Shown here: one piece after another, positions 11,069 to 19,952 of the stretch
Numbering within the stretch: the first letter of the stretch is position 1
How the letters are laid out: each line of letters starts with the position of its first letter
Source of the DNA: Parvularia atlantis
Taxonomy: Eukaryota > Opisthokonta > Rotosphaerida
DNA length: 26,131 nt
NCBI GenBank assembly: GCA_943704415.1
Contig: CALSCO010001864.1
Span: 1-26,131, forward strand
Direction of reading: 5' to 3'
Program-made: the position numbers and the translations under genes
The notes under the pieces: model-generated
Seen by the model: the letters and a program-made list of their open reading frames with translations, nothing else
Database searches by the model: none
What the model was told of the DNA's origin: nothing

Positions 11069-12450
11069 TTATGCAAGCGCATGCTCCGCCCTGATGCTCG
11101 GTAGATCGGCGCGCGGCCGCAGTCGCTCCTGTGGCGCCGCGTCAGACGGCTGTGCGCGTTCAGTGCCACCCGTGCGCACGTGGAGGAAGCTCTGCTCACT
11201 CAGGCTGCAGTCGCGGCGGTTAGCGAGGCTCAGCATGCACGCACGCGGGCACGTACAGGTTTGTCATCAGGTGCGGCAGCGCCACCATGTCACGCCGGCA
11301 CGGGTGCGTGTCGAATTGGCCGCGGTGGATCGTCTCGCCGCACATGGGGCACGCCTGTGCGTGCGCTGGTCAGCTAGCAGGAGACGCAGCCCGCACGTCG
11401 AGCGCGCACAATCACGTTGGCCGTGCAGTCCTCGCTCAGGTGGCGCGTCATGTCCGTGATGCCGTCGGCTGTGCAGCAGTCGTCGGCGGTGCGCAGCGGG
11501 CAGCGGCGGTGCAGGGTCTCGCGCAGGTCGTCAAACGTCTGCCGGCACGGGTGGTGCGGAAACTGGTGGCGCAGCATCGGCTTCCAGCACATGATGCACA
11601 TCTAGGCACGCGCCGTCAGCTCGCGCACACGCACAACAACGCCAACGCCGTGCCATCTCGTAGAAGCCGCACTCGGTGTCGAGGTGCCTGTTGATGTCGG
11701 TCGACGCGTGCAGGCAGCCGTGGCTACGGAATGGGCACGTAGCGCGCCGCACCGGCTCCATCTCCTCGCGGTGGTGCTCGAGGTGCGCCGTCATGTCCCG
11801 CCGGAGAACGCTCATGGCGCAGATCGTGCACTCGATCTGCACAGCACACCGTGAGTGCGCAGCGGCTGGCGAGCGCGTGGGACGCACGAGGTAGAACCTA
11901 CAAACGGCCAGGTGCGCCGGTGCTTCCGCGCGCGTCGCCAGCACCGTGCAGCCCAGGGCGCGGTTGATGCACGGCCGGTGCGCGTGCTCGCACACCTGAA
12001 AGTGGTTCTGCGCGTGCCCCGCAAGCGTTCAGGCGCGGGGCGCGCGCGCGCGCACAGGCCTCGGCCACGCACGTGGATGTGGCACCGCGGCAACCAGATC
12101 TCGCAGCCCTCGACGCCACAGCGCTCGATGCCGCATTCGTCGCAGTGCGCCTCCTGCGGCTGGCTGCAGCGCGCATGCGCGCACGCGCGTGAGCGCTCGC
12201 AGCGCGGCACGAGCGTGTGCGCACAAGAAGATGTCTGTCGTGCCGTCGTTTGAGCCCGGCGGCGGGTGGAACGCCTGCACCACGGCACACGACGCGCTGC
12301 AGGGCCGTCAGCACCATCGCGTGTGTGTCGCACCCGCACCGACGCACCGCGGCACGTAGACCAGGTCAACGCCCGCGCGCACCAGGTCGGCGGCCGTCTC
12401 GTTCAGGTGGTGCCACAGCAGCGACTGCACGCGCAGGCCCTTATGGCGCG
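11069..12450 (-). other. TRAF-type zinc-finger segment of the fusion gene
   Basis: About 330 residues, of which about 250 are rich in Cys/His pairs. Exons, in transcription order, lie near 12450-12348, 12296-12240, 12180-12080, then 12015 down to 11257, with a last exon 11204-11069. The intron 12297-12347 (GTGCGT donor, CTGAC branch) joins VYVPR to ASCAVVQAF in phase 2. The last intron 11205-11256 leads to a low-complexity tail (LSEQSFLHVRTGG) and TAA. If this were a separate gene I see no ATG in frame for it. Confidence 0.7.
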
Positions 12451-14297
12451 CTGCATCAGTTGGCGGCCTCGGCTAGCGGCACGGCACAGACCGTCGGCTC
12501 GGCTGCCGAGCGCGCAAACAGCCGGCGACTCGGCGACGACGGCTGCGGCGGGCGCACGCTTGCCGGGCTCACGACGTGCTCGGGCGGCAGCAGCAGTGTC
12601 TCGTGCAGCCCGCGCGCGATGAGCGTCTGCGAGCGCGTCAACCGCGGCCGTCGCGGCCAAGTGCCGCCGCGCGCACCTTGAGCTGGCGGCACTGGGCTCG
12701 CAGCGCACGCAGGCCTACGGTTGTCACGTGCACGCAGCCGCTGATGTTGACGCGCCGCAGCTGCGGGCAGTGCTTGGTCAGCGCGACGAGCGCCGCGTCC
12801 GTCATCTTGAGGCAGAACGGCAGCTCGAGCACCTCGAGGCTCGCAGCGCTGCCCGAAGTGTCAGTGTACACAGCGCCCCGACACGGCAGCGCACCACTTC
12901 GCAAACATCTCGATGGCGTAGTCTGCACACGACAATCAGCGTCAGCCAGAGAAAACAGGCGACCGCGTCATGCACCGTCCGCGTCGCACTGGAACAGCCG
13001 CAGCTCGCGCAACTTGTTGCCGTTGACGCTGCCGAGGCGCGCAAACGTGTCGCGCCCGACTTCGCTCGCGCGGCCACTGCGACGCGGCCAGGTCAGTCTG
13101 CGCCGGCTGATCGGCTCAGTCGACGCACAACTGCGAGCACACGACGCTGAGCGACTCGAGGTTGGGGCAGCAGGCGACCCAGTGCGCAAGGTTGGCGTCG
13201 GTGATGCGCGTCGGGTGGATGTTGTCGAGCGAGAGGTGCGTCAGCTGCTTGGCGCTCTGTAGGGCTGCAGCGACGGCACGCGTGAGTCGATGGCCGCGCG
13301 AAACAGGCGCACGCGCGGCGCGCACGGGCGCCCAGCGACGCCCACGGCGCGTTGAAGGTCGACGGGCCGCGCACGGCGACGTTGTGCAGCTTGAGCGTCG
13401 TCAGGTTGGTGAGCGAGTCGCCCTGGAGGGAGACCTGGCCTGCGGGCCGGCCGAGGCTATCAGCGGCCGCACGAGGCGCGCAAGCGTCGCACTGTCGCTG
13501 AGGACGAGCGAGCGCAGGGACGCGGGCAGCGATTGGATGCTGCGCGTGCTGTGCCCGCTCAGCTCAAGGTGCTGCAGCCGCTCAAACTGTGCCCTGCGCG
13601 TCGCGTCAGCCGTGGGAGAGCGCGCGCACCATGTGACGTGCCGCACCAGTTCCAGAACGTGTCGCTCGATCCCGGCCACGCCGTCTGGACAAGGCTGAGA
13701 CGCTCGACGCGGGCGGCGGCGGGCCAGCGCGCCATGTTGTGCAGCAGCTCGCTGCGTGGGCCGGGGCGATCAGCGCCCGATTAAGCGCAGGCTTATCGGC
13801 GCAACCCGTGCGACAGGTCGAGCGTGAGCAGCGTGCAGTCGGCCTCGCGCAGGTGCTGCGCCGTGAACGACGAGACGGCGCGGTGGCGCAGGTGCAGATG
13901 GCGCAGGTTGCGGGCGCGCGCGAGCAGCGGGCCGATCGACGCCTCCGTCACGAGGTGGCACTCTGCGGCGCACGTCACGCAGGCAGCGATCGCGGCCGCC
14001 CCCTCCTTCGCGCGCACCCGACAGGTCCAGCGTCTGCACGTCCAGCCGCGACGCCACAAAGTGCACGTAGACGTCGTCCACGAAGTGCAGGTGCGAGAGG
14101 TCCTGCGTCAGCCCGCCCCGCGATCAGCATCGGCATCGTCCCGCACATCGGGCGCGCGCGCGCACCAGCGACCGCGCCGAGTTGTCGAGCAGCACCGCGG
14201 CCCACAGGCGGCACACGGCCGCCACCTGCGGCAGGTCGCGCGGCTCCAGAAAGCCGAAGATGAGCAACAGCAGCTCGGGCGCGAGCTGCTCCGCCAT
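11069..14297 (-). CDS. F-box + leucine-rich repeat + TRAF-type zinc-finger protein (probable single gene)
   Basis: F-box proteins are substrate receptors of SCF ubiquitin ligases. From ATG 14297 the product opens with an F-box (QLAPELLLLIFGFLEPRD, then VAAVCRLWAAVL) that should bind Skp1. About 380 residues of LRRs follow, including FBXL/AMN1-like repeats near 12680-12870 (LVALTKHCPQLRRVNISGC). The C-terminal third (about 11205-12180) has Cys/His fingers: HCDECGIERCGVEGCE, CINRALGCTVL, IECTICAM, CPFRSHGCLHA, MCIMCWKPM and CPMCGETIHRG. Their spacing recalls the TRAF-type fingers of animal FBXO30/FBXO40. I join the two parts because the frame leading into the fingers (HKGLRVQSLLWHHLNE, near 12400) has no ATG, while a 37-nt intron (12451-12487) links it in phase to the LRR exon and skips the stop at 12456-12458. 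The total is about 755 residues over some 19 exons. The alternative is two genes meeting near 12456. One intron (11602-11653) starts with GC. Confidence 0.75.
12456..14297 (-). other. F-box/LRR segment of the fusion gene
   Basis: This segment alone reads as an F-box/LRR protein of about 450 residues if the stop at 12456-12458 (after LAEAAN) is used instead of the 37-nt intron. Domain order is the F-box (14166-14297), then leucine-rich units interrupted by short introns, such as VQTLDLS, LRHLHLRHRA, LQHLELSGHS, LTTLKLHNV, LTHLSLDN, LRELRLFQ and LEVLELPFC. The last repeats are the most regular. Confidence 0.8.
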
Positions 14298-14424
14298 CTC
14301 GACCACGCTCGCAATCAGCACGAACGACGAGTGGTTTTTTTTTTTTTGTCGAACGCAACACAGAGCAAAAAAGGCGAGGCAGCAGGCCACAAGAGGCGTG
14401 CTTCGCCATGCGAGACCGCGTCGA
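14298..14424 (-). promoter_or_regulatory. Upstream region of the F-box gene with an A/T run
   Basis: This 127-bp region lies between the stop of the secreted-protein gene (14425) and the F-box start (14297), both on the minus strand. It must hold the 3' end of one and the promoter of the other. The only marked feature is a run of T on the plus strand near 14335-14347, which is a poly(A) run in the transcribed sense. Downstream of it in sense orientation is CTGATTGCGAG just before the ATG. Confidence 0.4.
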
Positions 14425-16314
14425 TCAGAAGCCCTCGACGCAGCCCGAGAAGCACACGGTGCCGCTGTAGAAGAAGCTCGTCTCGTCCGTCGTCGCGCAG
14501 TTGAGCGGCAGGCGGCACACAGTCGAGAAGCCGTCGGTCACGACCTCGCCGCGCCCGAGGCAGCCGAAGTAGCCGGCCGGGCCGAGCACCTCGTACGCCG
14601 GCTGCACGCCCACCTGCGGCACCGCCGCGTAGACCGTCTTGTCCGTCGGCACGATCACGCCCGTCGTCGTACGCTTGCGCTGCATGTCGGCCGCGCATCA
14701 GCACGCCCGCACCCACCCACGCCCGCACGCCCGCACGCCCGCACCTTGGTCACGGTGATGATCGGCTTGGGCGGGCCCTGGTACAGCTTGCCCCGGTAGA
14801 CGCGCACGTCGTCCGAGCCCTCGGTCGTGTAGCACGTGTCCGTGAGCGGGATGCAGTGGTCGCCGTTGACGAGCTCACCCGAGGCACTCGTCGAGGTGAA
14901 CGCGCCGTCCTCGAGCGGCAAGTTGTTGCAGCGCGTGCGCACGCAGCTGTTGTCGAGGTATAGGCCGCGCGCCGTGCAGCAGATCAGGCCGCTCGTGAGC
15001 TGCACCTGGAAGCCCGAGTTGGTGCTCAGGCCGCCGTTCAACTTGATGTGGCAGCTCTGCGCGGGTGCGTGCGTGCGTGTGAGCGCGGCGGGCGAGCGCG
15101 CAACGTGAGCCTCGGACACCTTGGCGTCGTCCACGTCCTCCTGGATGACCAGCTCGCCCACGGCGCCCGTCGTGAACAACGTGTCGTACAGGATCTCGGG
15201 CGCGAGTGCGGGCGGAGCCGGGACGATGTAGTCCTCGCTGCGAGCGCGGCGTCAGCGCGAGCGAGACCGGCGCGCGCATCGGGCGCACCACTCGTCGCTG
15301 TAAACGCCGAACGCGCCGGGGTCGACCGGGGGCACGCACACGCCCAGATTCGGGCAGTACCACTCGCCGTTGTCACAGACGGTCGCGTAGAAGAAGGGCG
15401 TGGGATCGAAGCCGGCCGTCTGCGCGTTGCCGTCGTAGTAGAACTGGAAGGGCACGGTCGGGAGGCCTGCGTGGCGCGCGCGAAGGGGGTAAAAAAAAAA
15501 AAAGTCAGCGCGAGAGGGCGCCACCACCAGCGGCCAGGCGCGCACCCGTCTGCTCGCAGCAGTTGTTGTTCTCGTCAATCGAGGCGCAGACGCGGACGGT
15601 GGGCGTGTTGAGCGAGTTGCAAGAGCTAGGGCTGATGCAATCCGAGGAGTGGTCCACGCCGTCGCCGCAGCCGTCGCCGAGGCACGAGATGGTGCAGAAC
15701 GCGCCGTCCGACGGGCAGGCGATATCGAACTTGTTGCCGAGCACAATGTCGCCAAACGTGTCACCGCCAAAGTAGCCCGTGAACGACTCGGCCGCGCCCG
15801 CGTTGAAGCTCGCGCCCGCGACGACGTTCTCGCCCGTGAGGACGTTCACTCGCACGACCCAGTCGGCGCCGTAGGTGGTGCGGACAATGCCGCAGGCGGC
15901 GTCGCCGGCGCACGTGAGCAGGCTGGTCGCGCCATCCTCGGCGGGGATGCTCAGGTCGAGTTTGAGCGAGTAGGAGCCCGTGAAGCACGCGTTGTCGCCG
16001 ATGCACGAGAGCACAACGGAAGTGCTCGGCGCGGCCTGCACGAGGCTCTGGATGCTCGCCGCCGTGGCCAGACTACCGCAGAGCTGCTTGTCGTCGCACA
16101 AGATCGAGCACGGGGCGCCGGAGGCGCAGAAGAGGTTGTTGCCGCAGATCTCGGCGTTGTTCGCGTCGGTGCAGTCGAGCGCGCCGTCGATGCAGTACGT
16201 CGGCAGGTTGTTGAGCGGGTTCGGGTCCGGGCAGGTGCCGTCGACCGCGCGTGCCGGCGCGGCGAGCACGGCGACGGCGAGGGCGACGAGCGCGAGCGCG
16301 TGAAGACCTGCCAT
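14425..16314 (-). CDS. Secreted or cell-surface cysteine-rich protein, family unknown
   Basis: My five-exon model gives about 550 residues. It starts at ATG 16314 with a clear signal peptide (MAGLHALALVALAVAVLAAP, cleavage near ARA-VDG). No transmembrane segment or GPI-like tail follows, so secretion is likely. The first exon is unusually long (about 770 bp). It carries repeated cysteine patterns: CGNNLFC, CIGDNACFTG, CAGDAACGIV and CLGDGCGDG, spaced by beta-rich segments, like the C-x-G-D-x-x-C units of many protist surface proteins. The later part has further Cys pairs (LICCTARGLYLDNSC, CNNLPLEDG) and ends FFYSGTVCFSGCVEGF. A KRKR cluster at the last splice junction could be a processing site. 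Intron 1 holds a run of 13 T in sense (plus-strand A run, 15491-15503) after a CTGAC branch. I do not recognise a named family. It is divergent from the START gene over 103 bp. Confidence 0.8.
14706..14743 (-). repeat. Short tandem GCGGGCGT-type repeat inside an intron
   Basis: The last intron of the secreted-protein gene begins, in sense, GTGCGGGCGTGCGGGCGTGC and continues with similar units before a CTGATG branch and CATGCAG acceptor. The donor-like GTGCGGGCGT is therefore repeated several times in tandem, so the exact donor could slip. Confidence 0.6.
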
Positions 16315-16417
16315 ATGCGGAAATCGAAACGTGCGAAAGTGACACGCGCGCTGATTGGCTGGTTTCAGGTGTGACGAGCACTGCGACGAACACAGCTTTT
16401 GTGCCGTCTTAGCCAGT
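16315..16417. promoter_or_regulatory. 103-bp divergent promoter with a CCAAT box (secreted protein / START gene)
   Basis: The two start codons (complement of 16312-16314 and 16418) face away from each other over 103 bp. The region contains GATTGGCT near 16354, an inverted CCAAT box, and on the left AAATCGAAACGTGCGAAAG. The latter resembles the GCGAAACGAA between MED8 and P450. Both genes must be driven from here. No TATA box is evident. Confidence 0.5.
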
Positions 16418-19400
16418 ATGGCAGCGGGTGCGTCCGCCTCCTCTTCGCGCCGCGTCACGCATTGACGTCGCCCTGCCCCGCCTTCCCACGCGCGTCCGCA
16501 ACCGCAGTGCTCGTCGACACCGCACCGCCGATGCCTGCGCCTGCGCCCGCGCCCGCCGCGCCGCCCGCGCCCGCGCCGGCCTGGTCGTCGCTCGTGTGGC
16601 CGCCGTCGCACAGGCACGTGATGCGCCTTGGGATCGCGCGGCTGCCGCGTCACGGCGCTGATGCGGCGCGGGGCAGATATGCGGCCGACGCGCAGCGGCT
16701 CGTCGAGACGTTTAAGCGCGAAGCGCTGCAGCCGAACGACGCGGCCAACGGGTGGACGCCGCTGGCCACCACCAAGGCGCGTCGTGCTCGTCGTCGCGCA
16801 CGTGGGCTGACGACAGAGCAGGACGTCGTGGTTACCAAGAAGCCGTCGAGCGTGCCGCTGGGCGTGCTGCGCGGCGACGGCGTAATCAGCGGCTTCTCGA
16901 CGCACGAGGTCTTCGCCGTCGCGACGCTCACCTCGTGCCGCCTGGCCTGTGCGCTCGCTGGGTCCGCGCATCGGCCCGCCGCCGACGCCAGCGCCGCGCG
17001 CAGGGGACGAGATGTACGAGGACGGCCGCGTGATCGAGGTGCTCGACGCGTCCACGACGCTCTCGTACGCCGCCAGCAGGGGCCAGTTCCCAGTCAGGCA
17101 CGTGCGGTCACGTGCAAGACCCTCGCGTCTGACGCGGCGCCCGGTACACCAGCGGCCGCGACTTTGCCGTCGTGCTCGTGACCGAGTTCCTCGCCGACGG
17201 GAGGATATTTTCGATGTCGACCTCGGTCAGCGACCCCAAGATCCCCGACGTGCGCGGCAAAGTGCGCGGGACGCTGAAGGTGCGCATGCATCGCTCGCTG
17301 GCGCTTTTGTGTTCAACGCGGGCTGGGCACGCAGATTAACGGCTGGTACCTCGAGCCCGTCGACGGCAACAAGAGCACGCGCGTCGTGTACATCAGCGAA
17401 GTCGACATCAACGGCTCGGTGCCGAGCTCGATCCTCAACGTGCGCACACGCCGTGCCTGCACGACCGGCTCGCTCACCGCTGGTGCGCGCAGATGGCCGC
17501 AGCCAAGATGCCCATGGTCGTCGCCGACGTGCGCAAGTACCTCGGCACGTACGGCCCGCCGCCCGCGTTCCGCGCCGTCGCCGGCTCGACGTCCGGCACC
17601 GAGTTTTCGCACAAGACGGGCGAGTTTTCGGTGCGGCGCTGTGGCAGCGACCGCGATATGCACGCGACGCAGCTGACCTCACCGCGCGCGCAGACCGTCA
17701 TCAACGTCGACACGAGCACGGGAACGACCACGACCGAGGTGCTCATCAGCCCCAAGCGCTACGGCGCGGGCTGCACGGTCGACGTGTCGCCGCTGGGTGT
17801 GTGCACCTGACTGTGTAGCCTTGTGGAACGCGTCGTGACGCGGCTGCGCAGGCGGCGTGCAGCCGGTCGTGGCCGCTGACGGCCTGTCCGTCATCCTCAA
17901 GCACGCCGAAGGCTCGTCCGGCACGAAGGTCACACTCAAGGTCGCGCCCAGCACCGGCAGCAGCGCTAACGGGCGGGTGCGTCGCATACAGGGGGCTGTC
18001 GCGGCGTGTGCGGCTCACGCGCAGCCTCGCCCGGCAGAAAATCAAGCTCGTCTCGGCCGGCAAGGACATCGCCGCAGCCGCAGCCGAGCCGGCCATGCCC
18101 GTGTCCTCGGCTTTGGCGGCGGCGGCCAACGGCGCGGCCGCCCCGGCGGCGGGCGGCGTCGACGCGGACCCCGTCGCAAGTGTCGCGCGCCAGACCTCGC
18201 TCGAGTGGCCGCCGCGGCACCGCTTCGCAAGCGTGGCCGAGCGCATCGTGCCGCTGTTCAAGGAGCTCGCGCACCAGGACGGCTCGGCAGCCAACGGCTG
18301 GACCGAGATCAACCGGGCCAAGGTGAGCCTCCTCTCCCGCGCACGCACGGTCGCCTGGGTTGACAGCGTGCTGCACAGGACGTCGTGGTCACAAAGCGCG
18401 CGAGCGACGTCCCGCTCGGCATTCTGCGCGGCGACGGCGTGATCAAGGGCTATTCGCCGTTCGAGGTGTACCCGGTCTGCGCGCTGCCGGCCTGCCGCAA
18501 AGTCTGTGCGTGCCGTCCGCCCGACCCGCGCGCTCGCTGCGGCGCGGCTGACCCTGCGGCGTGCACAGGGGACGAGCTGTTTGAGGACGGCCGCCCTGTC
18601 GAGAACCTGGACGACTCAACCATCCTGTCGTACGCGGCGACCAAGGGCCAGTTCCCTGTGTCGTGCGTCGCGCTGCACACGTGCACGTTGCGGGCGTCTG
18701 ACGGCCGGGCGGCCGGCGCCAGGGGTCGCGACCTGTGCGTGCTGCTGATCAACGAGTTTTGCCTGGACGGGCGCATCTACTCGATCACGGCGTCGGTGGA
18801 GGACCCGCTCGTGCCGCCCGTGCGCTCGAAAGTGCGCGCCAACCTCAAGGTGTGCGCGTGTACGCTGCATCACAGCGCGCTCGTGCTTGACGCGGTCGTC
18901 TGCGCACCATTTAGCTCAACGGCTGGTACCTTGAGCCGCTCAAGGGCGAGAAGGGCACGCGCGTGGTCTACATCAGCGAAATTGACCTGAACGGGAGCAT
19001 CCCCGGCGCGATATTGAGCGTGGGTGGACGCGGCACGCACGGCGCCTGTCTTGCTGCTGACGCTGGGGCCGCGCAGCTGGTCGCGCAGCGCATGCCCATG
19101 GTCGTCGCGGACGTGCGCAAGTACCTCATGCGCCACGGCCCGCCGCCGTTCTTCGACCGCATCGGCGCGCAAGTCGTCATGACGCCCGAGTTTGCCCACG
19201 ACGCCAGCGTGTTTGAGGTGCGCGCCTGCTTGACTGCTAGTGTGGTGCTGAGGGCAGCGCGACGCGCAGACCAAGATCAAGATTGACAACAGCATCATGC
19301 CGCTCACGAGCCTGCTCCTGAGCAAGCAGCGCTACCCGACCGGCTGCGAGGTCACGCTCACGCCAGGCGACGCCGCTCGCGTCGAGCCCGCGGCCGACGG

Positions 19401-19897
19401 CTCGGCGCTGCTCTTGCACCACGAGGACGCGGCCAAGAACGGCGTCGTTGTGCACATCGTCGTGCGGCCGCTGACCGGTGGTGCGGCGGGCGAGATACGC
19501 ATCAAGGCCGTCGGCTCGTCGGCGCCCGTCGCCGCACCGGCTGCGGGTGCGCCGTCCGCGTCGTCGCCGGTGCACGCCCCGTCGAGCCCGATCGGTGCGC
19601 TATGACCGGCCGCTTTTGTGTCACCTGCTGACGCCCTCGGCGCGCACGTGAGCAGAGACGTGGCTGGGCGAGCTGCCGGAGCAGATCACGCGCATCGAGC
19701 AGGCGATGGCCGCGCTGCAGGCCGCGCGCGACCCGCCGCCCCAGACGCAGGCGATGGTGCGCGCCGCGCCGCCGCCTCTCGCCCGCCGCCGCGCGACCCC
19801 TGAAAATCCGCGCATGCGCGCCGTCTGCCCGCAGGGTCTCACCTTCCTCGCCGCTGTGCCGATGCTGGCCGTGCTGCTGGCGCGCGTCTGGCCGTGA
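16418..19897 (+). CDS. Tail-anchored protein with two tandem START lipid-binding domains
   Basis: START domains carry single lipids or sterols in a hydrophobic pocket. My 19-exon model gives about 800 residues: an Ala/Pro-rich start, START 1 (about 16640-17670), a roughly 90-residue beta-rich segment, a linker, START 2 (about 18180-19220) with a similar beta-rich segment, a short coiled coil (PEQITRIEQAMAALQAA) and a terminal hydrophobic segment (LTFLAAVPMLAVLLARVWP) before TGA 19895. Each START shows VPLGVLRGDGV or VPLGILRGDGV, WDEMYEDGR or WDELFEDGR, PVSGRD, NGWYLEP, a TRVVYISE strand and PMVVADVRKYL. The last helix looks like a tail anchor, placing the protein on the cytosolic face of a membrane, perhaps ER. 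Six introns fall at identical positions and phases in both halves. Two introns in copy 1 (16777-16821 and 17098-17152) begin with GC. The ATG at 16418 is followed after 10 nt by an intron. The two halves could be taken for separate genes, but no stop or start fits between them. Confidence 0.88.
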
Positions 19898-19952
19898 CGG
19901 CGCCGCCGCAGTGAGTGAGGCTTGCTCTGTCACGGTCACGCGCTTGTCTCGA
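19898..19952 (+). promoter_or_regulatory. 55-bp gap between START gene and FKBP15 homologue
   Basis: This is the only space for the 3' end of the START gene and the promoter of the FKBP15 gene. It is mixed GC-rich sequence with GTCACGGTCACGCG near 19930 (a GTCACG direct repeat). I see no TATA or CCAAT box. The very long first intron of the next gene may hold control elements instead. Confidence 0.3.

Noticed and set aside
12266-12317. ATG at 12317 as the start of an independent zinc-finger gene
   Set aside because: The frame from this ATG runs MVLTALQRVV, out of frame with VQAFHPPPGS unless an unlikely 19-nt intron is invoked. The intron 12297-12347 is canonical and fits.
14335-14347. T run as an RNA polymerase III terminator of a small RNA gene
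   Set aside because: No tRNA-like A/B boxes or other RNA gene signals were visible upstream. It more likely lies in the 3' end or promoter region of the minus-strand genes.
15505-17055. A 516-codon minus-strand open frame extending upstream of the secreted-protein ATG
   Set aside because: The part beyond 16314 is a GC-rich shadow of the START gene's 5' end. The signal peptide and the ATG at 16314 mark the true start.
18008-19605. START copy 2 as a separate gene starting near 18095
   Set aside because: Copy 1 has no stop before it in frame, a phase-0 intron joins the two, and there is no room for a promoter or 3' end.
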